DNA of 64,000 bases from JAVBOW01 sp031549495 (GTDB lineage Bacteria > Bacteroidota > Bacteroidia > Bacteroidales > Rikenellaceae), in contig JAVBPS010000019.1 in assembly GCA_031549495.1 (NCBI GenBank), positions 1-64,000 on the forward strand, in the 5' to 3' direction. Positions 1-8,145 of this stretch are shown here, piece after piece (the stretch's first letter is position 1; the number at the start of each line of letters is the position of its first letter). Both the position numbers and the translations under genes were made by a program. Below the pieces are notes generated by a model that saw only the letters and a program-made list of their open reading frames with translations, had not been told where the DNA came from and ran no database searches.

Positions 1-73
1 TGTGGTCATAACATTATTTTTCCCGGTCCCGTCGTATAAACAGGTGGGTAAAAATTACAAGCGATGCATTCCA

Positions 74-144
74 GTCATGTCGAGCGTTAGCCGAGACATC
101 TAAACCAATCTGTCTGAGATGTCTCGGCTAACGCTCGACATGAC
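74..144. repeat. Long intergenic palindrome, copy 1
   Basis: The arms at 74-101 and 117-144 form an almost perfect stem of about 27 bp around a 15-base loop. The arm begins GTCATGTCGAGCGTTAGC. A second member of the same family lies at 63615-63685. No T-tract follows, so it resembles a REP-like or dispersed hairpin element more than a simple terminator. Bases 1-73 hold no gene that I can see. Confidence 0.85.
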
Positions 145-185
145 GAAATGGGCATAGTAGTATTTATGGGTTGATCTCCGCCAAC

Positions 186-545
186 CTATTTTTCAGACCG
201 ATCCCTTTTCCGCGCCTTGGCCGCCACCAGGTCGTAGGAATCCCGGACCAGCGCTTCGACTTCGCCGTCCGGCATATCGTCGTTGAAGCGGACGCTGATC
301 CAGTATTTCGGGTTTCCGTTGTAGGGGTCGCCGACGGCTTGGTAGCGTTCCCTGAGTCCGTCGATCCGGCCGGGGTCGCATTTGATTGTGCAAGCGTCGA
401 AGCGGTCCATGTCGAAGTAGCAGAACATCTTATCCCCCACGAAGAACACCAGGACGGACTGCGCGCCGGGGAATTTCCGGAAGGGCGTCCCTTCGTGTGC
501 GCCGGGCAATGAGAGGCAATAGTCCCTGAATTCTTCGATATTCAT
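186..545 (-). CDS. MmcQ/YjbR family protein
   Basis: This 119-aa protein fits the MmcQ/YjbR family, small single-domain proteins with a CyaY-like fold and poorly defined, possibly DNA-binding, function. The typical N-terminus MNIEEFRDYCLSLPGA, the central VGDKMFCYFD segment and the YWISVRFN segment support the call. The frame is open 33 codons further upstream, but homologues start at MNIEEF, so I place the start at 545. A near-consensus -7 box (TATATTTA on the minus strand, 574-567) lies about 22 bases upstream. It is a stand-alone gene followed by the palindrome at 74-144. Confidence 0.85.
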   Translation of the reverse strand: MNIEEFRDYCLSLPGAHEGTPFRKFPGAQSVLVFFVGDKMFCYFDMDRFDACTIKCDPGRIDGLRERYQAVGDPYNGNPKYWISVRFNDDMPDGEVEALVRDSYDLVAAKARKRDRSEK

Positions 546-598
546 TTTCCCGCTGGATTTGCCCCGTAAATATAAGGATAATCGGCGATTTGTATGCG

Positions 599-1465
599 TC
601 AGTCTTCCAGGTAACCGAATTTCCCGGCATAGTAATCTTCCCACGCCTCGCGCAGCTCTTCCGGGTAATTCATCACGAATGGTCCCCTCGCGGCGACCGG
701 CTCGTTCAGGGGCTCGCCGCTCAGTACCAGCAGCAGGGCCTCTTCGTTGGCCTTCAATTCGATGCGCACGCCATCGTTGGCGAAAAGCACGAAATGGTCG
801 GCCGGGGCTTTGTGCGACCCGTTCACCGTGACCGACCCCCCGGCCACCAGGATGCCGGTGTTGTACCCTTCCGGCAGGACGATCTGCGCGCGGCCGCCCG
901 CCTGCAGGGTGATGATATACATCTCCATCGGCGAGAAGGTCGAAGCGATCCCCTTCACCCCGTCGAAACTGCCCGCGACCACCTTCGCCTCGCCGCCGTC
1001 GAGCGCCACGCGGGGGATATCGCCGTCCACAAGGGCCTGGTATTTGGCCGGGGTGAACTTATCCTTGCGCGGCAGGTTGACCCACACCTGCGCCATGTGG
1101 AACTCGCCGCCCTCGCGGTTGAACTCCTCCTCGTGGTACTCCTTGTGCAGCACCCCGCCCCCGGCGGTCATCCATTGCAGGTCGCCCTGGCCGATCACCC
1201 CGCCGTGGCCCGCGCTGTCGTGGTGCGCCACACGGCCCCGGAAGGCCACCGTGACGGTCTCGATGCCGCGGTGGGGATGCACGCCCACCCCCTGCGGGAT
1301 GTCGCTCGGCGGAAACCAGGTCGGGGCGTTGTAGTCGAGCAGCACGAAGGGGCTCATGCGCTCCACGTCCAGCAGCCCCGGGAAAAAATTATGCACTTTG
1401 AATCCGTTGCCCACCCACCTTACGGGCGGCGGCGGAAGGATTTGTTCGACACTTTTCATCTTCAT
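599..1465 (-). CDS. Pirin family protein
   Basis: This 288-aa bicupin belongs to the pirin family (non-haem iron proteins; some members show quercetinase activity, others bind regulators). The N-terminal cupin carries the signature HPHRGIETVT with metal-ligand histidines, followed by GDLQWMTAGGGVLHKEYHEEEF, which holds the remaining His/Glu ligands. The C-terminal pirin domain (PF05726) covers roughly residues 170-280. The start at 1465 gives MKMKS; a second Met follows two codons later. A -7 promoter box lies at 1533-1526. The real substrate cannot be deduced from sequence. Confidence 0.93.
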   Translation of the reverse strand: MKMKSVEQILPPPPVRWVGNGFKVHNFFPGLLDVERMSPFVLLDYNAPTWFPPSDIPQGVGVHPHRGIETVTVAFRGRVAHHDSAGHGGVIGQGDLQWMTAGGGVLHKEYHEEEFNREGGEFHMAQVWVNLPRKDKFTPAKYQALVDGDIPRVALDGGEAKVVAGSFDGVKGIASTFSPMEMYIITLQAGGRAQIVLPEGYNTGILVAGGSVTVNGSHKAPADHFVLFANDGVRIELKANEEALLLVLSGEPLNEPVAARGPFVMNYPEELREAWEDYYAGKFGYLED

Positions 1466-1525
1466 GGCGGTATGTTTTTTTGATTTTCAACGCTATCGAC
1501 CGTACAAAGTCCGGGCCGCCTCCAG

Positions 1526-1533
1526 CAAAGTTA
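1526..1533 (-). promoter_or_regulatory. Putative -7 promoter box for the pirin gene
   Basis: On the minus strand the sequence is TAACTTTG, a match to the Bacteroidetes -7 consensus TAnnTTTG, about 60 bases upstream of the pirin start. No clear -33 TTTG was found at the expected spacing. Confidence 0.5.
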
Positions 1534-1648
1534 CGTAAAAATCGGCGAAATCCCGTTTCAAACAACGTGCACTCCGGATATAAGCGGAGTAACAAGGTCC
1601 GTTTTAAAATTTTAACGTGTGTAAGAAAGAACAATCAGAATAAATTTC

Positions 1649-1656
1649 TATATTTG
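1649..1656 (+). promoter_or_regulatory. Putative -7 promoter box for the nrf operon
   Basis: TATATTTG matches TAnnTTTG and places a transcript start near 1661, about 16 bases before the GTG start of nrfH. This makes nrfH the first gene of the nrfH-nrfA-resB-ccsA operon. Confidence 0.55.
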
Positions 1657-1676
1657 GGTTCTTTAGGTGTGTTGAC

Positions 1677-2258
1677 GTGAAAAAACTGCTGAGCCGTATT
1701 CCAGGCAAGATGATCCTTCCGCTGTTCGTCGCGGGGGGATTGCTGGCCGGTCTGGGCGCCTACGCCATGTATATGTCGCGGGCGCATTCCTACCTCTCGG
1801 ACGACCCTTCGGCCTGCATCAACTGCCACATCATGACTCCTTAGTACCAGTCGTGGAACCACAGTTCGCACGCCCGGTGGACCAACTGCAACGACTGCCA
1901 TGTGCCTCAGGATAACGCGGTTTCGAAATACGCTTTCAAGGCGATGGACGGATTGTACCACTCGGCCGTATTCACCGTGAAAGGCGAGCCGCAGTCGATC
2001 CGGCCCCGCACGGCGAGCAACAACGTGATCATGGAGAACTGCATCCGCTGCCACACGCAGCTCAACACCGAATTCGTGAAAACGGGCATGATCTCCTACA
2101 CCGAAGCCAAAGAGGGGCAGGGAAAAGCGTGCTGGGATTGCCATCAGAACGTGCCGCACACCAAGGTCAGCAACCTGGGCTCGTCGCCGGGCGCCATCGT
2201 GCCGCTGCCCGCGTCGCCCGTGCCCGACTGGTTGAAGAAAATGATGAAAAATAGATAA
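1677..2258 (+). pseudogene. nrfH: NrfH tetrahaem quinol dehydrogenase, with an in-frame amber codon
   Basis: NrfH anchors NrfA to the membrane and passes electrons from menaquinol to it. Read from the GTG at 1677, the frame gives an N-terminal membrane helix (residues about 13-34) and four CxxCH haem motifs: CINCH 47-51, CNDCH 71-75, CIRCH 122-126 and CWDCH 152-156. Length is 193 codons, normal for the family. The only defect is TAG at 1842-1844 (codon 56), in the motif HIMTP-stop-YQSW, where relatives usually have Gln (MTPQY), so one C-to-T change explains it. The downstream open part starts only at a Met at 1902. It ends 3 bases before nrfA. It could be a true null allele, a read-through gene or a sequence error. 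Confidence 0.9.
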
Positions 2259-2261
2259 GCC

Positions 2262-3761
2262 ATGCTCAAACGACTGACAGAAGCCATCCAACGCAGGCCG
2301 ATCATCGGCTGGGGAATATTCGCCGCCGTGATGGTGGCCGTGTTCGGATTGGGGATCCTCGCCGCCTCGATCACCGAGCGCCGGGCGGAGATCGCCACGC
2401 TGTACAACAACAAAAAGGTGGAGATCACCGGCATCGAGCCCCACAACGAGATCTGGGGCGAGAACTATCCGCGCGAGTACAACACCTGGAAAAAAACCGC
2501 CGACATGGGTTTCCGCAGCAAGCACCTGGGCAATATGCCCGAGGACGTGCTGGCCGCCCGCCCGGCGATGGTCGTACTGTGGGCGGGATACGCCTTCGCA
2601 CAGGATTACTCGGCCCCGCGCGGACACATGCATGCTATCGAGGATATCCGGGCGACGCTGCGCACCGGCTCGCCCGACGCGGACACGAAGGATATGCAGC
2701 CCGCGACCTGCTGGACCTGTAAAAGCCCCGATGTGCCCCGCATGATGCAGGAGGTGGGGATAGCGGAGTTTTACAAAGCCCCCTGGAGCGCGATGGGCGA
2801 GCGGGTCGTCAACCCGCTCGGTTGTGCCGACTGCCACGACCCGCAGACGATGAACCTGACGATCACCCGTCCGGGCCTGATCGAGGCTTTCGAACGCCAG
2901 GGCCGCGATGTGGCGGACGCCACGCCGCAGGAGATGCGTTCGATGGTGTGCGCCCAATGCCATGTGGAATATTATTTTCAGGGTGACGGCAAATACCTCA
3001 CCTTCCCCTGGGACGGAGGGATGACGGTCGAGGCGATGGAAGAATATTACGACCAGGCCGACTATAAGGACTGGACGCATGCCGTGAGCCGTGCGCCGAT
3101 GCTCAAGGCGCAGCATCCCGACTACGAGATCTTCCTGTTGGGGCCCCACTCCCAGCGCGGATTGGCCTGCGCCGATTGCCACATGCCCTACGTTTCGGAG
3201 GGCGGGATCAAATATTCGAACCACCAGGTGATGAGCCCGCTGAAGAATGTGGCGAACACCTGCCAGGTCTGCCACCGGGATACGGAAGAGAAGTTGCTCG
3301 GCTACGTCTATCAGTACCAGGACAAAGCGCTCGAAATCCGCGACCGCATCGAGGTAGAACTGTCGAAAGCGCACATCCTGGCGAAAACGGCCTGGGACAA
3401 CGGCGCATCGGAAACCGAAATGGCGCCTGTGCTCAAACTGCTCCGCCAGGCGCAGTGGCGCTGGGACTTCGCCGTGGCTTCGCACGGTTCTTCGTTCCAC
3501 GCCCCGGTCGAAACGCAACGCATCCTGGCCCACAGCCTCGATAAATCGTTGCTCGCGCAGCTCGAAGTGCAAAAGGTGCTCTTTGCCCACGGGGTGAAAG
3601 ATGTGCCGATGCCCGACATTTCCACTAAGGACAAGGCGCAGGCTTACATCGGGCTCGACATGGACGCGATCCGCAGCAAAAAAGCGAAATGGATGGAAAC
3701 CGTCGTGCCGCAGTGGGTCAAGTCGGCCACTGAAAAAGGAGGTCTGACCGGCAGCCTGTAA
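2262..3761 (+). CDS. nrfA: Ammonia-forming cytochrome c nitrite reductase NrfA
   Basis: NrfA reduces nitrite to ammonium in the periplasm with six electrons, supplied through NrfH. The 499-aa protein has an N-terminal signal anchor (about residues 17-36). The diagnostic active-site haem motif CWTCK (150-154, lysine-ligated) is followed by four CxxCH sites: CADCH 188, CAQCH 230, CADCH about 305 and CQVCH about 333. CAQCHVEYYF also matches the region near the calcium site. Length and haem count are normal for pentahaem NrfA. It follows nrfH by 3 bases. It probably serves respiratory ammonification; with nrfH interrupted, electron supply is in doubt. Confidence 0.97.
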   Translation: MLKRLTEAIQRRPIIGWGIFAAVMVAVFGLGILAASITERRAEIATLYNNKKVEITGIEPHNEIWGENYPREYNTWKKTADMGFRSKHLGNMPEDVLAARPAMVVLWAGYAFAQDYSAPRGHMHAIEDIRATLRTGSPDADTKDMQPATCWTCKSPDVPRMMQEVGIAEFYKAPWSAMGERVVNPLGCADCHDPQTMNLTITRPGLIEAFERQGRDVADATPQEMRSMVCAQCHVEYYFQGDGKYLTFPWDGGMTVEAMEEYYDQADYKDWTHAVSRAPMLKAQHPDYEIFLLGPHSQRGLACADCHMPYVSEGGIKYSNHQVMSPLKNVANTCQVCHRDTEEKLLGYVYQYQDKALEIRDRIEVELSKAHILAKTAWDNGASETEMAPVLKLLRQAQWRWDFAVASHGSSFHAPVETQRILAHSLDKSLLAQLEVQKVLFAHGVKDVPMPDISTKDKAQAYIGLDMDAIRSKKAKWMETVVPQWVKSATEKGGLTGSL

Positions 3762-3770
3762 ATTTCGGAA

Positions 3771-5015
3771 TTGGAAAACAGAAAGCCTTTCTGGCACCCC
3801 CCGTGGCGGTATAAGCAGGCCGCCGCGTGTGTCGGCGGGATCGTCGCCGTCGGCTTTGTATTGCAGTTATCGGCCGGACCGTTCGACTTCAGCCTGCTGC
3901 GATGGCCTGTGAACGGCATCGCGGGCGGGGCGACGATCCTCGCGCTACTGCTGTTCGCTTTGCGGCGGCGCACTCCGTTCTATCGTTGGTTCTCGGGCGT
4001 ACCGGTGGCCGTGACGCTGATCTGCACGCTGGTCGTCCTGGGCGTCGTCATGGGGCTCACACCCCAGACGGGGCCGGGCGAAAGTTTGCCCGCCCGGCTG
4101 GGCCTTACCCGCATGACGTCCTCGTGGCCTTTCGTGCTGGTCTATTTCGCTATCCTGCTTTCACTCGGGGCGCTGATCCTCAGGCGGCTGTTTTCATTCC
4201 GACTGAGAGATTATGCCTTTTACCTGAATCATCTCGGACTGTGGCTGCTGCTTTTCGCCGCCGGGATGGGTGCGGCGGATATCAAACGCTATGTGATGCA
4301 CGTGCGCGAAGGCGAGGTGGAATGGCGCGTGTACAACGCGCGGGACGAAGTGCTCGACCTGCCCGTGGCGATCCGGCTCAACGATTTCCGGATGGAGGAA
4401 TATCCTCCGCTGCTGACGGTGATCGACCGCGAAACCGGCGCACAGCAACCCGAGGGTAAACCGGAATTTTTCCACATTGACGAAAAGCAACCCATCGGCC
4501 ATATCGCAAGATGGGAGATCACGCTCAAGGAATACATCCACCAGGCCGTGCGCGGCAGCGACAGCACCTACCGCGAGGTGCACATGCCGGGCGCCTCGCC
4601 CGCGGCGCGGGTCGAGGTGCGTGGCCCCAAAGAGACGCTGGAAGAAGGCTGGGTTTGCGCGGGGAATATTTCGCAACTATACATGGTGCTGAACCTCGAC
4701 GAGCGCCATTGCCTGGCCATGACGCGCCCCGAGCCCAAGCGTTTCGTGTCGGACATCGACGTCTACACCGAGGACGGGCGGCAGGCGCACGCGCTGTTGG
4801 AAGTCAACAAACCCTTTAAACTCGGCCATTGGATGCTCTACCAGTACGGCTACGACAACGATGCGGGCAATCTGTCCACATACAGCAGCATCGAGTTGGT
4901 GTATGATCCGTGGGTGGTGCCGGTTTACATAGGGATCATCCTGCTTGCCGCCGGGTCGGTGTGCATGCTCTGGGGCGGGAATAAACGAAAGGAGGCGGAC
5001 GATGACCTGGAATGA
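3771..5015 (+). CDS. ResB/CcsB-like cytochrome c biogenesis protein
   Basis: This 414-aa membrane protein is the ResB (CcsB) half of System II cytochrome c maturation, which delivers haem to apocytochromes such as NrfH and NrfA outside the membrane. Several helices lie in the first 170 residues, then a large extracytoplasmic domain (about 175-375, with VYNARDEVLDLPVAIRL and later LNDERHCLAM), and a last helix near 380-402. The start is a TTG at 3771, nine bases after the nrfA stop; no better ATG exists nearby. It overlaps ccsA by 14 bases, so the two are translationally linked. In some relatives the two are fused as CcsBA. Confidence 0.9.
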   Translation: MENRKPFWHPPWRYKQAAACVGGIVAVGFVLQLSAGPFDFSLLRWPVNGIAGGATILALLLFALRRRTPFYRWFSGVPVAVTLICTLVVLGVVMGLTPQTGPGESLPARLGLTRMTSSWPFVLVYFAILLSLGALILRRLFSFRLRDYAFYLNHLGLWLLLFAAGMGAADIKRYVMHVREGEVEWRVYNARDEVLDLPVAIRLNDFRMEEYPPLLTVIDRETGAQQPEGKPEFFHIDEKQPIGHIARWEITLKEYIHQAVRGSDSTYREVHMPGASPAARVEVRGPKETLEEGWVCAGNISQLYMVLNLDERHCLAMTRPEPKRFVSDIDVYTEDGRQAHALLEVNKPFKLGHWMLYQYGYDNDAGNLSTYSSIELVYDPWVVPVYIGIILLAAGSVCMLWGGNKRKEADDDLE

Positions 5016-5781
5016 ATTCCTTTATTTCGCCCTGCCCGCCATCGGGCTGTGGGTATGCGCCGGGGCGCTGGTTTACACCAAGGCCAATCGCCGGATCGTC
5101 AATATATTGATGCTGGCAGGCATTGGGGTGTTTGCCGCCTTCATCATGGGGCTGTGGATCGGCCAGGAGCGCCCACCGATGCGCACGATGGGCGAAACGC
5201 GGCTCTGGTATTCGTTCTTCCTCTCGCTGGTCGGGTTTATCACCTATAAGCATTGGAAATACAAATGGTTGCTCTCGTTCAGCAGCCTGGTGGCCTGCGT
5301 GTTTGTACTGATCAACATACTAAAGCCCGAGATCCACTCTAAAAACCTCATGCCCGCGTTGCAAAGCTACTGGTTCGTGCCGCACGTGACGGTCTATATC
5401 CTCTCCTACGCCATGTTCGGGGCTGCCACCATCGCCTCGGTCATCCAACTGCGCAAGCTTGGCCTGGGAGCGCCCGACCGCAACCTCTACCGCCTGACGG
5501 ACAATCTGGTCTACGCCGGTTTCGGCTTCCTGATGCTCGGCATGCTGATGGGGTGCGTGTGGGCGAAAGAGGCTTGGGGACACTACTGGTCGTGGGATCC
5601 CAAGGAAACCTGGGCTTTCGTGACCGCTGCCGCCTATCTAATTTACATCCACGCGCGGCTGAAGGATTACCATCCGAAATTCGCCTTATGGGTGCTTCCC
5701 GTCGCCTTCGTCCTGCTGATGATCACCTGGATCGGGGTCAACTACCTCCCTGCGGCACAGGGCAGCATCCACACCTATTGA
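5002..5781 (+). CDS. ccsA: CcsA cytochrome c assembly protein
   Basis: This 259-aa polytopic protein has the tryptophan-rich haem-handling WWD signature WGHYWSWDPKETWAF (192-206) of the CcmC/CcmF/CcsA superfamily, plus conserved histidines before and after it (H128 in VPHV, H257 in GSIHTY). It forms the haem-export and attachment complex with the preceding ResB protein. I chose ATG 5002 because AAAGGAGG sits just upstream (4988-4995). The open frame extends further upstream, but only into the resB reading. It is the last gene of the nrf operon. Confidence 0.93.
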   Translation: MTWNEFLYFALPAIGLWVCAGALVYTKANRRIVNILMLAGIGVFAAFIMGLWIGQERPPMRTMGETRLWYSFFLSLVGFITYKHWKYKWLLSFSSLVACVFVLINILKPEIHSKNLMPALQSYWFVPHVTVYILSYAMFGAATIASVIQLRKLGLGAPDRNLYRLTDNLVYAGFGFLMLGMLMGCVWAKEAWGHYWSWDPKETWAFVTAAAYLIYIHARLKDYHPKFALWVLPVAFVLLMITWIGVNYLPAAQGSIHTY

Positions 5782-6191
5782 AGTGCCGTAGGGTTTGGAC
5801 ACCCCGGGGTCGTTTCATATCGTAAACTAAATTTGTGACCGACGAGATACGCCTGACGGTGATGCCCGTGGAAATCGGCGACGGGACAGGCCGGTTCACT
5901 ACCCTGTGGGATAAAAGCAAGGGGGAGATCACCGATATGGCAACTCAAAACAATCTGTACCGGGGAGCGATCCGGGGGAAAATCATTACCTTTGCCCCCG
6001 GAACCCAAAACCGAAGCCATGAGGATCTGCGCTAAAATAGCCGCGATATACAGGACAAGGTAGCCTGCCGCCACGCCGGATAATCCCGGCGCGGCGCACC
6101 CCGGCCCCCTCTCGGCCGGGCGTCATTCCGTTCACATATTTATTCAAACACCTGCGGGTTCCGTTACGACTGCGCGGGCAAACCTTATCGT
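5782..6191. other. 410-base intergenic region with two promoter-like boxes
   Basis: Two -7-like boxes on the plus strand are visible: TAAATTTG at 5828-5835 and TACCTTTG at 5987-5994. The second is the better candidate for the MFS gene at 6192, with a leader of about 190 bases. A short frame with a GTG start (5835-6035, 66 aa) exists but looks like no family I know. I see no RNA gene. The leader contains G/C-rich inverted sequence near 6076-6120 that could fold. Confidence 0.4.
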
Positions 6192-7391
6192 ATGAACAAC
6201 TGGAAACGTACATTTTATATCATTTGGAGCGGACAGTTCATGTCCATCCTGAGCAGTACCATCGTCAATTTCGCCGTCATACTTTGGCTGAGCATGGAAA
6301 CCGGCTCGGCGCGTATGCTGGCCTATGCAACCATCGCCGCCCTGCTCCCCCAGGCCGTGCTCGGCCCGGTGAGCGGCGTGTTCATCGACCGCTGGAACCG
6401 CAAGCGCACGATGATCGCCGCCGACAGCTTTATCGCGCTGTGCACACTGATCCTGGCCGTGCTTTTCATGCTCGGCACGGCGAAGATGTGGCACATCTTC
6501 ATCCTGCTGGGCCTGCGGTCGGTGGGGTCGGCCTTCCATATGCCTGCCATGCAGGCGTCGGTGCCGTTGCTGGCCCCGGCCGAAGAGCTGACCCGCGTGG
6601 CCGGGGTCAACCAGATGATCGCCTCGGTGTGTAACATCGCGGGCCCGGCCCTCGGGGCGCTGTTTATCACCATCTGGGATATGCAATATGTGTTGATGCT
6701 CGACGTGGCCGGGGCGATCCTAGCCTGCACCTCGCTGCTTTTCGTGCATATCCCTAACCCCGAACGGCACACCGAGAAGGTCAAGGACGTGCTGCACGAG
6801 ATGCGCGAGGGCGTACGCCATATCCTGCGTAAGCGGGGGCTGGCATGGATATTCCTCTTCTCGGTCGTCGTGACTTTCTTCCTGATGCCCGTCAGCGTGC
6901 TGTTCCCGCTGATGACGCTCGACCATTTCGGCGGCGGGGCCTACCAGGTGAGCCTGATCGAGGCGATCTGGGGCGCGGGTGCGCTGCTGGGCGGGGCGAT
7001 CATGGGGGCGAGGAAATGGAATGTGCGCAATGTGGTGCTGGTCAACCTGATGTATATCGCCCTGGGAATCATGTTCATCGCATCGGGGCTGCTGTCCCCG
7101 GGCGCATTCGTGTGGTTTGTCGCGCTGACCGCTTTCTCTGGGATCACGGGTGCGGTCTACAATTCGGCTTTCACGGCCATCGTGCAGACCAACGTAGACC
7201 CCGCGGTACTGGGTCGCGTCTTTTCGATCTTCTTCTCGCTCAGCATCCTGCCCTCGATGGCGGGGATCGTGGGCATCGGTTTCTTCGCCGACGGGCTGGG
7301 GCTGACCACCACGTTCATCCTATGCGGGACGGTAATCATGCTTACGGGCGTGGCGGCCTTCCTGACGCCCTCGGCCATGAAGATTAAATAG
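6192..7391 (+). CDS. MFS efflux transporter, macrolide-efflux-like
   Basis: This 399-aa protein is a twelve-helix major facilitator of the MFS_3 / Mef-like drug exporter type, moving small molecules out of the cytoplasm with proton exchange. The N-terminus (MNNWKRTFYIIWSGQFMSI) and the loop 2-3 motif GVFIDRWNRKRTMI (a form of the GxxxDRxGRR motif) support this. A helix-rich C-terminal half ends in SAMKIK. The substrate is unknown; macrolides are only one option. It is monocistronic, ended by the hairpin at 7416-7450, and converges on the response regulator gene. Confidence 0.88.
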   Translation: MNNWKRTFYIIWSGQFMSILSSTIVNFAVILWLSMETGSARMLAYATIAALLPQAVLGPVSGVFIDRWNRKRTMIAADSFIALCTLILAVLFMLGTAKMWHIFILLGLRSVGSAFHMPAMQASVPLLAPAEELTRVAGVNQMIASVCNIAGPALGALFITIWDMQYVLMLDVAGAILACTSLLFVHIPNPERHTEKVKDVLHEMREGVRHILRKRGLAWIFLFSVVVTFFLMPVSVLFPLMTLDHFGGGAYQVSLIEAIWGAGALLGGAIMGARKWNVRNVVLVNLMYIALGIMFIASGLLSPGAFVWFVALTAFSGITGAVYNSAFTAIVQTNVDPAVLGRVFSIFFSLSILPSMAGIVGIGFFADGLGLTTTFILCGTVIMLTGVAAFLTPSAMKIK

Positions 7392-7415
7392 CACTCTCCG
7401 GAATATCGTTATCCG

Positions 7416-7450
7416 ATCCCGCTCCGCCGTCAGGCGGGGCGGGATTTTTT
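7416..7450 (+). terminator. Rho-independent terminator after the MFS gene
   Basis: A 13-bp G/C-rich stem (ATCCCGCTCCGCC at 7416-7428 with GGCGGGGCGGGAT at 7433-7445; one mismatch) around GTCA is followed by six T. It lies between two convergent genes. Confidence 0.9.
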
Positions 7451-7461
7451 CATAACAAGCT

Positions 7462-8145
7462 TCACGGCCCGAACCGATATCCGATCCTTGATTCGGTCTG
7501 CAGGATGGATGGACTGGCTGGATCTACCTCTATTTTTTTGCGCAGGCCGGCAATGAAAACCCGCAGGTTCTGGCTCTGGTCGGCATATGTGATGTTACCC
7601 CAGACTTCCCGGATAATCTGTTGATGGGTAAGCACACAGCCCCGGTTGCGTGCGAATAACGACAGTATGGCGTATTCGGTCGAGGTCAGGCGGATCGGTT
7701 GGCCGTCTTTGCAGACAATGCGGTTGGCCAGGTCGATGGTCAGTGCCCCGACATCGACTACCGGGCCGGATTCAACGTCGCTGTGTTTGCGGAGTGCAAG
7801 CCGGATGCGGGCCATCAGTTCGCGGATGCGGAACGGCTTGCACAGGTAATCGTTCGCTCCCCCGTCGAGCGCCGCGACGATTTCCTCTTCCGAATTGCGT
7901 ACCGATAGGATAATGACCGGGCGCGTGTACCATCCGCGCAGTTGGCGCAACACTTCCTTGCCGTCCATTCCAGGCAGGCCGAGGTCGAGCAGGATAAAGG
8001 CCGGGTTATAGGATGCGGCCATGGCCAGGCCCTCTTCGCCGGTGGAAGCCTCTATCGTTTTATAACCCTGCGACTGCAGGGCGATGACAAGCAGGCGGCG
8101 GATGGCCGCTTCGTCATCAATAATAAGTGTCATCGCATCGCTCAT
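7462..8145 (-). CDS. OmpR/KdpE-type response regulator
   Basis: This 227-aa regulator has a receiver domain (acidic pair in IIDDEAAIR, phospho-acceptor Asp in LLDLGLPGMDG, conserved Lys in CKPF). A winged-helix C-terminal DNA-binding domain follows (about 130-227, with LTSTEYAILSLFARNRGCVLTHQQIIREVWG and a final IGYRFGP). It is most like KdpE. The start at 8145 overlaps the kinase stop as ATGA, so the pair is translationally coupled; a second Met (MTLII) lies four codons on. No kdpFABC genes are present here, so its target may not be potassium uptake. The divergent neighbour of its kinase is a fimbrial operon. Confidence 0.93.
   Translation of the reverse strand: MSDAMTLIIDDEAAIRRLLVIALQSQGYKTIEASTGEEGLAMAASYNPAFILLDLGLPGMDGKEVLRQLRGWYTRPVIILSVRNSEEEIVAALDGGANDYLCKPFRIRELMARIRLALRKHSDVESGPVVDVGALTIDLANRIVCKDGQPIRLTSTEYAILSLFARNRGCVLTHQQIIREVWGNITYADQSQNLRVFIAGLRKKIEVDPASPSILQTESRIGYRFGP

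Noticed and set aside
590..1483. Long plus-strand open frame opposite the pirin gene
   Set aside because: The minus strand encodes an unmistakable pirin; the opposite frame is a GC-driven shadow.
1635..3797. 720-residue open frame on the minus strand opposite nrfHA
   Set aside because: It mirrors the codon pattern of the GC-rich sense genes, has no recognisable domain or signal, and the sense strand encodes clear multihaem proteins.
5835..6035. 66-aa frame with GTG start downstream of ccsA
   Set aside because: A promoter-like box precedes it, but the start overlaps that box, no family is recognised and the sequence gives no sign of selection.
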